Assembly: GCA_963922715.1 (NCBI GenBank)
Contig: CAWUJT010000016.1
Coordinates: 1-27,180 of the forward strand
From: CAWUJT01 sp963922715
GTDB taxonomy: Bacteria > Pseudomonadota > Alphaproteobacteria > Rhodobacterales > Rhodobacteraceae
DNA: 27,180 bases
Direction: 5' to 3'
Shown: positions 15,868-22,758 of the stretch, piece by piece
Numbering within the stretch: the first letter of the stretch is position 1
How the letters are laid out: every line of letters begins with the position of its first letter
The notes under the pieces: model-generated
The model's input: only the letters and a program-made list of their open reading frames with translations
What the model was told of the DNA's origin: nothing
Database searches by the model: none
Program-made: the position numbers and the translations under genes

Positions 15868-16938
15868 ATGGGAGAAGTCTTGACAGTTCTTGGCATTGAA
15901 TCAAGCTGTGATGAAACCGCTGCCGCCGTTCTCAGATATGGGGCTGAGACACCGATTTTGTCCAATATCATCTTCGACCAAGTGGATTTGCACAAAGCCT
16001 ATGGGGGCATCGTGCCAGAGATCGCGGCGCGTGCCCACACAGAAAAGATCGACCTGGCGGTAGAGGCCGCCTTGGATGCCGCGTCTGTTGATCTTGCTGA
16101 CATTGAGCTGATTGCTGTCACAGCCGGCCCTGGGTTGATTGGTGGCTTGATCGCGGGGGTCATGTGTGCAAAGGGGCTGGCCCTGGGCAGTGGTAAACCA
16201 CTTATTGGTGTGAACCATCTTGCTGGACATGCGCTGACACCCCGCCTGACAGATCGGCTTGATTATCCATACCTTATGCTTCTTGTCTCGGGTGGACATT
16301 GCCAATTTCTGGCCGTGGAAAGCGCGCAAGAGTTTCGCCGCTTGGGGGGCACGATCGACGACGCCCCGGGGGAGGCGTTTGACAAAGTGGCCCGTTTGCT
16401 TGGGTTGCCGCAACCCGGCGGCCCTTCGGTGGAGGCCGAAGCCCGCAAAGGCAATCCAGATGCGTTTGCCTTGCCGCGGCCCCTTTTGGACCGGCCTGGC
16501 TGTGAACTGAGTTTTTCGGGCCTCAAAACGGCTGTTCTGCGGACACGTGATGACATTGTGCAAACACACGGAGGGTTGTCCACGCAGGCGCGGGCTGATC
16601 TTTGTGCAAGCTTTCAGGCCGCTGTTGCCGATGTGCTTGCAGAGAAAACCCGCCGGGCCCTTGCCATGATGCCACAAGCCACGGCGCTTTGTGTGGCCGG
16701 TGGTGTTGCGGCGAACCAAACGATTCGCGCAGCTTTGGACGCGGTTGCCGATCGCCCGTTTCTGGCCCCGCCCTTAAAACTTTGTACTGACAATGCCGCG
16801 ATGATTGCCTGGGCGGGTGCCGAGCTCTATGCGGCGGGTCAGTCTGACGACTTCACCCTTGCGGTGCATCCACGATGGCCCCTTGACGACACCCAAGCCC
16901 CTATGCTGGGATCAGGAAAACGTGGTGCGAAAGCCTGA
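15868..16938 (+). CDS. tsaD: tRNA N6-threonylcarbamoyladenosine transferase TsaD
   Basis: TsaD (Kae1/Gcp family, 356 residues) transfers threonylcarbamoyl to A37 of ANN-decoding tRNAs with TsaB and TsaE. The family opening LGIESSCDETAAAV is at residues 8-21. The metal-binding histidines are in NHLAGHALTP (His117, His121). The ATP-binding glycine segments LLVSGGHC and VAGGVAANQ and the late CTDNAAMIAWAG with its catalytic-site Asp are all present. Start ATG 15868 follows GAGGAAG; the ORF extends further upstream, but without family similarity and across the hemD start. It is probably first in a short operon with the YciI and EVE genes, whose spacings are 9 and 5 bases. Confidence 0.96.
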   Translation: MGEVLTVLGIESSCDETAAAVLRYGAETPILSNIIFDQVDLHKAYGGIVPEIAARAHTEKIDLAVEAALDAASVDLADIELIAVTAGPGLIGGLIAGVMCAKGLALGSGKPLIGVNHLAGHALTPRLTDRLDYPYLMLLVSGGHCQFLAVESAQEFRRLGGTIDDAPGEAFDKVARLLGLPQPGGPSVEAEARKGNPDAFALPRPLLDRPGCELSFSGLKTAVLRTRDDIVQTHGGLSTQARADLCASFQAAVADVLAEKTRRALAMMPQATALCVAGGVAANQTIRAALDAVADRPFLAPPLKLCTDNAAMIAWAGAELYAAGQSDDFTLAVHPRWPLDDTQAPMLGSGKRGAKA

Positions 16939-16947
16939 GAGGACACA

Positions 16948-17220
16948 ATGCTCTATGCCCTGATTTGTACAGATAAGCCAAACCATCTGCAGATACGCCA
17001 AGACAACCGCGCGGCCCATGTGGACTATTTGAAAACAAGCGGCGTTGTTGTCCATGCCGGCCCTTTCCTGAATGCCTCTGGGGAAATGTCTGGATCCTTG
17101 GTTGTTATAGATGTTGTGGATCGTTCAGCGGCTGAGGTTTGGGCGGAACAAGACCCTTATGCCCAGGCCAATCTTTTTGCCGATGTCCGAATTGAAGCCT
17201 GGAATAAGGTCATTGGCTGA
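16948..17220 (+). CDS. YciI family protein
   Basis: This is a 90-residue YCII-related protein, a small dimeric alpha/beta ferredoxin-like fold of uncertain enzymatic role. It shows the family pattern: MLYALICTDKP strand, RAAHVDYLK with the conserved His/Asp pocket residues, a VVHAGPF turn, GSLVVID, and the closing DPYAQANLFADVRIEAWN. The ribosome site GAGAGG lies just upstream, and the gene follows tsaD by 9 bases. In many relatives gpsA, as I recall, lies between tsaD and this gene; it is absent here. Confidence 0.88.
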   Translation: MLYALICTDKPNHLQIRQDNRAAHVDYLKTSGVVVHAGPFLNASGEMSGSLVVIDVVDRSAAEVWAEQDPYAQANLFADVRIEAWNKVIG

Positions 17221-17225
17221 GGGCG

Positions 17226-17639
17226 ATGCGGTATTGGTTGTTTAAATCAGAGCCCTCCACATGGTCATGGGCGCAACAACTCGCAAAAGGCGACGCGGGC
17301 GAAGAATGGGATGGGGTGCGCAACTACCAGGCGCGGAACTTTATGCGCGAGATGAAGCTGCACGACCGTGGATTTTTCTATCACTCCCAATCTGAAAAGG
17401 CCATTGTCGGCCTCGTTGAAGTCTGTGCGGAAATTCATCCCGACAGCCGTTCGGCCGATCCGCGGTGGGAATGCGTGGATATACGCGCCCTTTCAACGTT
17501 GCTGCGTCCGATCACGCTGCAAGAGATCAAATCTGAACCGGAATTGTCTGAGATGATATTGGTTAAAAATTCCCGTCTTTCCGTTCAACCCGTGCGTGAG
17601 CATGAGTTTGAAAAGATCATGCAAATGGCAAAATCCTAA
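17226..17639 (+). CDS. EVE (PUA-like) domain protein
   Basis: This is a 137-residue single-domain EVE protein. The start MRYWLFKSEPSTWSW, the segment WDGVRNYQARNFMREMK and GFFYHSQSEKAIVGLVEV are standard EVE blocks. The fold resembles PUA and YTH domains, and family members are thought to bind modified bases in RNA or DNA. It begins 5 bases after the YciI stop, so it is probably cotranscribed with tsaD and the YciI gene. The link with tRNA modification is suggestive only. The 72-base gap to the convergent helicase gene (17640-17711) shows no clear terminator. Confidence 0.93.
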   Translation: MRYWLFKSEPSTWSWAQQLAKGDAGEEWDGVRNYQARNFMREMKLHDRGFFYHSQSEKAIVGLVEVCAEIHPDSRSADPRWECVDIRALSTLLRPITLQEIKSEPELSEMILVKNSRLSVQPVREHEFEKIMQMAKS

Positions 17640-17711
17640 CTTTGGTTATATCCAGACCAGACGGTGCTTTGAGTGCGAAAAGGTCTCTGTAATACCATTG
17701 GGGCCGTATTT

Positions 17712-19250
17712 TTATCCCGCTTCATTCTTTTGTGATTGCAATTCAAGAACACTTGCAGCCTGCGTTATATCTTCTGTGCCCAAAGCAACTTTGGGCTTAG
17801 CCAGGGCATAGCGCCGCACCCATATGAGACGCTGACTGGCCCGTGTGATCGCCACATAAGCCAAACGCTTCCACAGCGCGTGGCCAGCTTCTGTACGCCC
17901 AGAATAAGACGCAGCCGAGATATCGGGGCCAAAAACTTGCACAGTCTCCCACTGAGATCCTTGTGCTTTATGAATTGTCACAGCCGCCCCATGTAAAAAA
18001 GTAACCCCCATATGCGCCGCGAACGGCAGAAGCGGTTCCTCTTGGTCTGGGATCTCGATCTTCACGATAGAGGCAGCAGAGACTTGGGGCTCAGACGCGC
18101 CCACGATGTGCAGTTTTGAGAAACCAGGCTTGCGACCCGGACCAAGGTAAATTACCTGGGCACCTTTGATAAGGCCGCGGGCTTCCAGGTCAATGCGCCG
18201 CTTGCGGTGTTTCAAGGGTAACTCAATACCATCACAGACCAGTGGTTCTCCGGGAAGAAGGGTGCCACCATCGGCCCCATGCACCGCGCGAAAAGCTGTG
18301 ATCAGCCGAACCCGCGTGGCATTGCGCCACACCAGAACGGGACTGCGGGCCATCAAATCGGCATCGACGCGCGCGGCGTCTTCAATGCGGTCATCTTGGC
18401 GCGCAGTGTGCGTAATCATATCCTGGAAGTCGTCGAACGTTAATTCTGGGTCAGAGAGCGTATGCGCCAAATCCAGAATGGGATTATCGGCTGTTTGGCG
18501 ATGCACGCGCGACAGGTGCAGACGACGATGGTCCGGTAAGGTCTCGAACACCATCTGACCCGATTGATTGACCGGGGCAAGTTGTGCGGGGTCACCAAAT
18601 AGAACCAGGGTTGGAAAGATTTCCCGCAAATCATCGAATTGCTTCTCATCCAGCATAGAGCTTTCATCGACAAACCCGATATCCAAAGGTGCCTCGCGCC
18701 GTTTCCAGCCCGTGATGAAATCTGACCCTTTCAGGCCTGCCGCTGCCAAGGCGCCCGGGATTGATCGTGTTTCCTTGTAAACGCGCGCGGCCCGTGCCAG
18801 GGCCTCTGGCGTGAGTTGTTCAATATCTGGTTCCTTCGGTGTTTCCCCCACGAGCCAAGCCGCGACTTTCTCATAGGCGGGATCATAGACAGGGGTGTAG
18901 AGAATGCGGTGAAGGGTTGTGGCGGGAACTCCCCGTGTGCGCAGGACAGAGGCCGCTTTGTTGGTTGGTGCGAGAATGGCGAGACTGCGCTGGGTCTTGC
19001 TGCGCCGACTTTCATAGTCGCCAGAGACGACATCAACACCAAGCGCATCAAGGGCCCGTACCAATTCTGCGAGTAACAGGGTTTTGCCAGACCCTGCTTT
19101 CCCAAGAATGGCATATGTCTCGTTTCCTTCGCGGGTGTGTGCCACAAGACGGTCATTTTCAAGGTCGACACCGACATCACTTAAGACCTGTGTTATTGTG
19201 TCATAGGCCTCCGCTTGATCGGAGGAAAGAGTAACTTTGGGCGCGTCCAT
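17712..19250 (-). CDS. ATP-dependent DNA helicase, RecD/Pif1-like (superfamily 1B)
   Basis: This is a 512-residue SF1 helicase. Motifs occur in order: Walker A LGKAGSGKTLLLAEL (residues 49-63), LAPTNKAA (motif Ia), the DEAD-like FVDESSMLDEKQ (motif II), LFGDPAQLAPV (motif III), then VTIHKAQGSQW (motif V) and LAYVAITRASQRL (motif VI, with the arginine). This matches the UvrD_C_2-containing RecD2/Dda group, which unwinds DNA 5' to 3' during repair or replication restart. There is no RecB/RecC partner nearby and no long N-terminal extension, so it is not RecD of RecBCD. It lies downstream of luxI on the same strand, 43 bases after the helicase start, and may be transcribed separately. Confidence 0.92.
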   Translation of the reverse strand: MDAPKVTLSSDQAEAYDTITQVLSDVGVDLENDRLVAHTREGNETYAILGKAGSGKTLLLAELVRALDALGVDVVSGDYESRRSKTQRSLAILAPTNKAASVLRTRGVPATTLHRILYTPVYDPAYEKVAAWLVGETPKEPDIEQLTPEALARAARVYKETRSIPGALAAAGLKGSDFITGWKRREAPLDIGFVDESSMLDEKQFDDLREIFPTLVLFGDPAQLAPVNQSGQMVFETLPDHRRLHLSRVHRQTADNPILDLAHTLSDPELTFDDFQDMITHTARQDDRIEDAARVDADLMARSPVLVWRNATRVRLITAFRAVHGADGGTLLPGEPLVCDGIELPLKHRKRRIDLEARGLIKGAQVIYLGPGRKPGFSKLHIVGASEPQVSAASIVKIEIPDQEEPLLPFAAHMGVTFLHGAAVTIHKAQGSQWETVQVFGPDISAASYSGRTEAGHALWKRLAYVAITRASQRLIWVRRYALAKPKVALGTEDITQAASVLELQSQKNEAG

Positions 19251-19293
19251 AGTCCCAAACTAAAGGAGCCCTTTGGTTCGGGAAAGGGTTTCT

Positions 19294-19911
19294 TTAGAGC
19301 GCGCCAACAAAAGGGGTTTGCCCAAAGTCACGGGAGAACCACGCGCTGAGGTCCTCACAAGATATACCAGCGCGCGCTGCTAGGTGACTGCGCTTGTCAG
19401 GTGTGAACGCCCAAATGCCCGCACTGATTTCATCTTGGGTGCCGATGACGTCGGGTGCCCATCCTAAGCGCTTGTAGATGCGTGGCATTTTATGATCGAA
19501 GACGCCGACTGCATGGGACAATCCCATACGGATGCCCAGTTCAGCCGCGGCTGCCATAAGCAGGGCCGCCGTTGACCGCGGTGCGTTTGGAGCGATGCAA
19601 AACCGAGTGCATTCCCAAATAAACGGGGCGCGGATTGTGACGCCGTCCGTCAAATGGGTGAAGTGATCCGCCAACATTGTAGGACCCGTGCTTGGCAAAA
19701 ACCGCATGGAACCTACATGTTCACCCTGCGGCGTTTGGGCAATAACATAGAGCGGATCGATGCGGTCATAGGCGTCGGTTTCCCAGCCCAAAGCATCAAC
19801 TGTCACGTCCCATCCCAACCGATCATGAAACTGTATCGCACGATGCGTAAACATCTGATGCGAAAGCTTAGGGTGTTCTTCCAGGTCGACTGCATAAAGA
19901 TAACGGATCAT
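19294..19911 (-). CDS. luxI: Acyl-homoserine-lactone synthase (LuxI family)
   Basis: LuxI joins S-adenosylmethionine and an acyl carrier to make an N-acyl-homoserine lactone signal. The 205-residue protein keeps the conserved LuxI residues: Arg24 and Phe28 in THRAIQFHDRLGWD, Trp34, Asp46 and Asp49 in ETDAYDRIDPLYVI, Arg70 in GSMRFLPS, Glu100 and Arg103 in WECTRFCIAP. The start ATG 19911 has AGGAGGG a few bases upstream. It lies 134 bases downstream of luxR on the same strand. The acyl chain cannot be predicted from sequence by eye. Immediately upstream is a dyad that overlaps the edge of the ribosome site. Confidence 0.95.
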   Translation of the reverse strand: MIRYLYAVDLEEHPKLSHQMFTHRAIQFHDRLGWDVTVDALGWETDAYDRIDPLYVIAQTPQGEHVGSMRFLPSTGPTMLADHFTHLTDGVTIRAPFIWECTRFCIAPNAPRSTAALLMAAAAELGIRMGLSHAVGVFDHKMPRIYKRLGWAPDVIGTQDEISAGIWAFTPDKRSHLAARAGISCEDLSAWFSRDFGQTPFVGAL

Positions 19912-19919
19912 GAAACCCT

Positions 19920-19959
19920 CCTGTCCATTCGATGGAGCAGGGGGTTACTAAGGAGCAGG
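19920..19959 (-). promoter_or_regulatory. Dyad and direct repeat in front of luxI
   Basis: On the luxI strand, CCTGCTCCAT and ATGGACAGG flank CGA, forming a 22-bp inverted repeat (19920-19941) with one bulged base; its 3' arm runs into the Shine-Dalgarno. The octamer CCTGCTCC recurs 18 bases further upstream (19952-19959). These could be a LuxR-binding element or an mRNA hairpin at the ribosome site. The CTG-N14-CAG spacing is longer than the classical lux box, so assignment is uncertain. The rest of the 134-base luxR-luxI gap holds no gene. Confidence 0.4.
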
Positions 19960-20045
19960 TAAACGAAATCTCACCGTGCGGTCAGAGATGTTTGTTGCAA
20001 CGTCTAGGCAAATTCCGTTACGCGCGTGCGGGTGATTTTAAGCGG

Positions 20046-20762
20046 TTAAAGACAGATTAACCCATTCATCATCGCGGTCGCGACAGCATGGGTTGTGTTC
20101 GCCGCCCCAAGTTTAAAGCGTGCTGCCTCGATATAAACCCTCAGCGTATGTTCTGATATTTTTAGTCGGTCGGCCGCTTGCGCACGATTGTACCCCAAAG
20201 CTAACATCGTCAGCGCATCGGTTTCGCGGGGAGATAAAGTTTTACTGCCCAAGCTTAGTGAGGCTAAGCCATCAAGTGTTGTGGCTTTTTCGTTGATGTA
20301 ATGTGCCGCTAAGATCAGGTTGTGCATATGATTGTGGATAAGCTTTTCCCAACCATCATCTGTCGCGCTATGATTGACGGTGAAAAGTGCAAACTGGCCC
20401 GAGGGTCCTCTGATCGGAATTGATACCCCTTGGTTGCCTAATCCAGCAGAAATTCCATCAGAGAAAAGTTTGCGCGCGTGTTTGCCTGACCAATCCAATC
20501 CTTTCCAATTCAAAGGCGTAAACCTTCGGAAGCAACTTTGAACCACAGGGTCAACTTTCTCCAAGCCTTCATTTACATAGTGATCGACCCATTTCGGATC
20601 ATATGTCAAAGCCGCATACTGCTCACCGGTGTTCTTGACCGAATGATAAACAAGGTGTTGCACATCAAAAACATCACGCAACAATTCGACATACGATTGC
20701 AGACCGTCAAGGGAATTTACCCCCTGCAGATTCTCCAAGTAAGATGCGAACGGTAGGCTCAT
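20046..20762 (-). CDS. luxR: LuxR-family quorum-sensing transcription regulator
   Basis: This 238-residue protein has an N-terminal autoinducer-binding domain (about residues 17-165) and a C-terminal LuxR helix-turn-helix (about 176-236, LSPRETDALTMLALGYNRAQ). The usual ligand-pocket positions can be matched: Trp58, Tyr62, Asp71-Pro72, Trp86 and Gly112. It should bind the acyl-homoserine lactone made by the neighbouring LuxI and then bind DNA. The start ATG 20762 has AGGGGGA directly upstream. The first 19 codons overlap, in another frame, the end of the small gene at 20707-20925, so translation is probably coupled. Order is ccr, small ORF, luxR, luxI, all on the minus strand. Confidence 0.95.
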   Translation of the reverse strand: MSLPFASYLENLQGVNSLDGLQSYVELLRDVFDVQHLVYHSVKNTGEQYAALTYDPKWVDHYVNEGLEKVDPVVQSCFRRFTPLNWKGLDWSGKHARKLFSDGISAGLGNQGVSIPIRGPSGQFALFTVNHSATDDGWEKLIHNHMHNLILAAHYINEKATTLDGLASLSLGSKTLSPRETDALTMLALGYNRAQAADRLKISEHTLRVYIEAARFKLGAANTTHAVATAMMNGLICL

Positions 20763-20925
20763 GTCCCCCTAAACGTTGCAATTTGGCCCCTTTATTGTGG
20801 GCTTTAATCTCTTCTGCGGCAACGAGGAGCGTATCATCTAGCTGCTCTGCCAACCGCGAGAGCCCGTTTTGAGAGGCGAAGGTTCTTAGGTCCTTCAGAA
20901 TGTCTAAGACCCAAATGTTTGACAT
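20707..20925 (-). CDS. Small protein of unknown function overlapping luxR
   Basis: This is a 72-residue reading frame beginning MSNIWVLDILKDLRTFASQN, with a predicted amphipathic helical pattern (DLRTFASQNGLSRLAEQLDD) and a Gly-rich tail. GGAGG lies 9 bases before ATG 20925, one of the best ribosome sites in the area; a GTG at 20931 is too close to it. The last 56 bases overlap the luxR start in a different frame, and the luxR Shine-Dalgarno lies within its coding sequence. I do not recognise a domain and cannot assign a function. The strong ribosome site, helical composition and tight coupling to luxR argue that it is a real gene and first cistron of the luxR-luxI unit. Confidence 0.7.
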   Translation of the reverse strand: MSNIWVLDILKDLRTFASQNGLSRLAEQLDDTLLVAAEEIKAHNKGAKLQRLGGHEPTVRILLGESAGGKFP

Positions 20926-20969
20926 ATCCACAGTCCTCCGGATAGGGTTAAGGAATAATTAATATAAAC

Positions 20970-20993
20970 TTATCCAAATCCGCATGTGGATAA
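20970..20993. promoter_or_regulatory. TTATCCA-N10-TGGATAA inverted repeat
   Basis: Perfect 7-bp arms lie at 20970-20976 and 20987-20993, centred about 57 bases upstream of the small ORF start. On the gene strand a possible -10, TATATT, lies just downstream (20961-20966). This is probably a protein-binding site in the promoter of the small ORF-luxR-luxI unit. Confidence 0.45.
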
Positions 20994-21009
20994 AATTCAC
21001 CAGATTGCC

Positions 21010-21027
21010 CTCCCCATTTAAGGGGAG
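21010..21027. promoter_or_regulatory. 18-bp palindrome CTCCCC-ATTTAA-GGGGAG, possible lux-type box
   Basis: Arms of six bases are perfectly complementary around an AT-rich centre. The 18-bp length and the CT...AG outer bases fit the general form of LuxR-family operators. It lies about 93 bases upstream of the small ORF start. The palindrome is certain; LuxR binding is a guess. Confidence 0.45.
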
Positions 21028-21065
21028 ACACAACGTGACAAATAATTGAAATGACTGGTTGGGTG

Positions 21066-21100
21066 AAACGTTTCGTTGTTTTAACCGAAACGAATCGTTT
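21066..21100. repeat. Two AAACG-N3-CGTT palindromes 22 bp apart
   Basis: AAACGTTTCGTT (21066-21077) and AAACGAATCGTTT (21088-21100) are two copies of one dyad with centres 22 bp apart, two helical turns. They lie 32-66 bases past the ccr stop and upstream of the small ORF-luxR-luxI unit. The outer parts can also pair as CGTTTCG/CGAAACG, but no T-run follows on the ccr strand, so a terminator is unlikely. A tandem operator is the simplest reading. Confidence 0.45.
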
Positions 21101-21131
21101 ACATCAGATTTTAAAATTTGACTGTTTGGAC

Positions 21132-22424
21132 TTACGGCCCAGAGCGCACTTCCAACACATCCTCAAATGTGCGCAAACCTGTGGATGGGGATTGCACAAG
21201 AACAGCCATATTGCCTGGCTTGTGTTCGTTGCGCAGCATTTTCATATGTGCATGTGGGATGTCGTCCCAAAGAAAAACTTCCGACATACACGGATCCAGA
21301 CGTCTTTCCAACATCAGCTTATTCGCAGCCGCCGCTTGTTTGAGGTGCGCGAAATGTGAGCCCTGCAACCGCTTTTGGTGCATCCACATATAGCGCACGT
21401 CAAAAGTACAGTTGAATCCTGTGGTGCCGGCACAAATCACCACCATGCCCCCCTTCTTTACAACAAAGGTAGAGACTGGAAACGTCGCTTCGCCGGGGTG
21501 TTCGAACACCATATCGACATTGACACCTTTCCCTGTGATATCCCAAATAGCTTTTCCGAATTTGCGTGCCTCTTTGAACCACTCCGCATAGTCGGGGGTG
21601 TTCACTTTGGGAAGCTGTCCCCAGCATTTGAAGTCGTGCCGATTGATCACACCCTTGGCCCCTAACCCTATCACAAAGTCACGCTTGGTTTCATCTGAGA
21701 TGATGCCAATTGCGTTGGCCCCAGCGGTGTTGATAAGCTGTATGGCATAAGACCCTAGGCCGCCCGATGCCCCCCAAACCAGCACGTTTTGCCCAGGCTT
21801 CAAGTCATGGGGCTCATGGCCAAAGAGCATCCGATACGCCGTGGCCAGTGTGAGCGTGTAGCACGCGCTTTGTTCCCAGGTGAGGTGCTTTGGTCGTGGC
21901 ATCAGCTGTTGGCTTTGCACCCGGGTGAATTGGCTGAAGGAGCCATCGGGTGTTTCATATCCCCAAATCCGCTGTGAAGGGGAGTACATCGGATCCCCAC
22001 CGTTACACTCTTCATCGTCGCCATCATCTTGGTTGCAATGGATGACCACTTCATCGCCCACTTTCCAGCGTTTGACTTTCTCCCCCACGGCCCAAACAAT
22101 GCCAGAGGCATCAGAACCCGCAATGTGATAGGCTGCCTTATGACCATCGAAAGGGCTGATCGGTTGCCCAAGGGCCGCCCAAACGCCGTTATAATTCACC
22201 CCTGCCGCCATAACCAAGACAAGGACCTCGTTACTGTCGAGTGTCGGCACATCAACCACCTCTTGCAGCATGGCTTTATCGGGATCTCCATGGCGCTCCC
22301 GCCGGATCGCCCAAGCATGCATTCTTTGCGGCACATAACCCAAAGGGGGGATCTCCCCGATATCATAGAGGTCTTTTTGTGGTGCCTCATAGCTTGCAAC
22401 CGGGCTGTCTATGTCCAATGCCAT
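21132..22424 (-). CDS. ccr: Crotonyl-CoA carboxylase/reductase
   Basis: Ccr catalyses NADPH-dependent reductive carboxylation of crotonyl-CoA to (2S)-ethylmalonyl-CoA, the key step of the ethylmalonyl-CoA pathway for C2 assimilation. The 430-residue length is typical. It is a medium-chain dehydrogenase fold: the catalytic region GVNYNGVWAALG (about residues 75-86), GYETPDGSFSQF with the CO2-pocket glutamate, the nucleotide-binding VWGASGGLGSYAIQ, and HFAHLKQA with the CO2-pocket histidine. Many conserved tryptophans and the QRMHAWAIRRERHG opening are standard for the family. Start ATG 22424 follows GGGAG. It is divergent from ecm across a shared 334-base region. luxR and luxI lie downstream on the same strand, an arrangement known in the Roseobacter group. 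Confidence 0.96.
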   Translation of the reverse strand: MALDIDSPVASYEAPQKDLYDIGEIPPLGYVPQRMHAWAIRRERHGDPDKAMLQEVVDVPTLDSNEVLVLVMAAGVNYNGVWAALGQPISPFDGHKAAYHIAGSDASGIVWAVGEKVKRWKVGDEVVIHCNQDDGDDEECNGGDPMYSPSQRIWGYETPDGSFSQFTRVQSQQLMPRPKHLTWEQSACYTLTLATAYRMLFGHEPHDLKPGQNVLVWGASGGLGSYAIQLINTAGANAIGIISDETKRDFVIGLGAKGVINRHDFKCWGQLPKVNTPDYAEWFKEARKFGKAIWDITGKGVNVDMVFEHPGEATFPVSTFVVKKGGMVVICAGTTGFNCTFDVRYMWMHQKRLQGSHFAHLKQAAAANKLMLERRLDPCMSEVFLWDDIPHAHMKMLRNEHKPGNMAVLVQSPSTGLRTFEDVLEVRSGP

Positions 22425-22758
22425 TTTCTGTCTCCCTACAAGTGTGACTTTGCTGCATAAGCATAAAAGACGCTGCAGTGCAACAATGGTTAAAGCTAGA
22501 AAGGTAATAAAGCAATTTAAAACTGAAGTTTTTTGTAATTATATGTCATATCAGAGTCTGTTTTGCGTCTGTCTTAAACGATTCAGTATGTTTATGACGA
22601 CAGGTCGTGATGTATTTTGACGATCATGACACTTATAAAGAAAATCGTGTTGCGTTCTCAAAAGATACTCATGTGCCGCAGTGCAGCGATTGACAGAGAC
22701 ACATTCTGTCAATTAAGTGACTAATCATGAAATGAAATTGCGTAAAGAGAAATCGTTT
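22425..22758. other. Divergent ccr/ecm control region
   Basis: No gene is evident. The region is AT-richer than its flanks. It contains the ecm promoter/inverted repeat at 22690-22718 (listed separately), two copies of GCAGTGCA (22475-22482 and 22678-22685), one near each gene start, and a short dyad ACGAC-AG-GTCGT at 22597-22608. TGCT-GCATA-AGCA lies at 22451-22463 near the ccr end. Confidence 0.6.
22690..22718 (+). promoter_or_regulatory. Candidate ecm promoter with overlapping perfect inverted repeat
   Basis: TTGACAGA (22690-22697) and TCTGTCAA (22705-22712) are perfect 8-bp arms separated by seven bases. The left arm contains a perfect -35 (TTGACA). A plausible -10 (TTAAGT, 22713-22718) follows after 17 bases, so transcription would start near 22725. 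A regulator on this dyad would cover the spacer. This placement rules against the GTG at 22717 as the ecm start. Confidence 0.55.

Noticed and set aside
21061..21130. CGTTTCG/CGAAACG stem as an intrinsic terminator of ccr
   Set aside because: No T-run follows on the ccr strand; tandem operator-like repeats explain the symmetry better.
22717..22758. ecm start at GTG 22717
   Set aside because: It lies inside the predicted -10, before the expected transcription start, and adds residues not seen in relatives.
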